From assembly GCA_001800185.1 (NCBI GenBank), contig MGUX01000057.1:1-6689 (forward strand): 6,689 nt of DNA, given 5' to 3'. Shown one piece after another: positions 6,584 to 6,689 of this stretch (the stretch's first letter is position 1; every line of letters starts with the position of its first letter). This stretch comes from Elusimicrobia bacterium RIFCSPLOWO2_12_FULL_59_9. Lineage in GTDB: Bacteria; Elusimicrobiota; Elusimicrobia; O2-12-FULL-59-9. Position numbers and translations under genes: made by a program. The notes under the pieces are model-generated. The model did not search any database. It was not told the origin of the DNA and saw only the letters and a list, made by a program, of their open reading frames with translations.

Positions 6584-6689
6584 TTTTTGCTCCAGGACTC
6601 TTGTAGGACTTTGGACCCAGCGGCGCGGGGGGCTAGGGGCCTGGCAAACAATAACTGAATCAATTTGGAGGGCCAAGTTTGAGGTGAGT
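6584..6689 (+). other. 3' intergenic tail; possible start of another gene at the edge
   Basis: A TTTTT run follows the stop codon directly, but no stable hairpin precedes it, so I do not call a terminator. AGGACT occurs at 6594-6599 and 6605-6610 (11-bp period). GGAGGG at 6667-6672 could be a ribosome binding site for a GTG at 6684, 11 bases further on, but only two codons remain in the window. I see nothing else in this stretch. Confidence 0.35.

Noticed and set aside
6581..6615. Terminator after the last gene based on the TTTTT at 6584-6588
   Set aside because: The nearest GC-rich inverted repeat (GCCG...CGGC at 6539-6552) is short and ends about 30 bases before the T-run, so it does not have intrinsic-terminator geometry.
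5923..6663. Antisense open frame (246 codons, minus strand) and an overlapping one at 6068-6676
   Set aside because: Both overlap the coding end of the 4133 gene and each other, and their Arg/Ser/Pro/Ala-rich composition is typical of shadow frames.
6664..6689. Start of a fifth gene at GTG 6684
   Set aside because: The purine-rich GGAGGG at 6667 is 11 bases away and only two codons are visible; a TTG at 6679 hits a stop after one codon. Too little sequence to call a gene.

Overview
The window holds four consecutive plus-strand genes covering about 96% of its length. None belongs to a family I can name. Moderately high GC, Sec-type export signals, abundant GGAGG-type ribosome binding sites and long Gly/Ala/Lys/Asp-rich envelope proteins point to a bacterium, probably Gram-negative. 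The protein style reminds me of uncharacterised Elusimicrobiota envelope proteins, but no taxonomic marker is present, so this is a weak guess. I see no RNA gene, insertion sequence, CRISPR array, attachment site or phage gene.

Layout: (1) bases 1-1007 are the 3' part of a gene whose frame stays open through the left edge. Its product has a basic and polar segment, a cysteine-rich linker and a C-terminal cluster of about four membrane helices. (2) 1016-2338 starts 8 bases later and encodes a membrane protein with one N-terminal helix and a C-terminal, probably disulfide-stapled helical hairpin. (3) 2339-2475 is the only sizeable internal gap. It is AT-rich on its left side and holds a perfect 12-bp direct repeat, a weak promoter candidate, a 12-bp hairpin and a strong ribosome binding site that the hairpin's 5' arm could alternatively cover. 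(4) 2476-4110 encodes a second protein with one N-terminal helix, a nine-glycine tract and two CC-x(4-5)-C clusters. (5) 4133-6583 encodes a large secreted protein with a signal peptide, a helical N-terminal part, a beta-rich middle and a TPR-like C-terminal part. (6) 6584-6689 is a short tail with no clear terminator and a possible start of a further gene.

How they may work together: all four products appear to be sent to or across the membrane. The first three share short motifs in a similar order (ARDP...LGG in the second and third; GExLxxxR...AAx[FY] and C-x(15-18)-CC-x(4-8)-C in the first and third). This suggests old, strongly diverged paralogues or subunits of one envelope assembly: a polytopic anchor, two single-pass cysteine-bearing subunits and a soluble exported partner. 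That is inference from order, topology and short motifs; no biochemical function can be assigned from the sequence.
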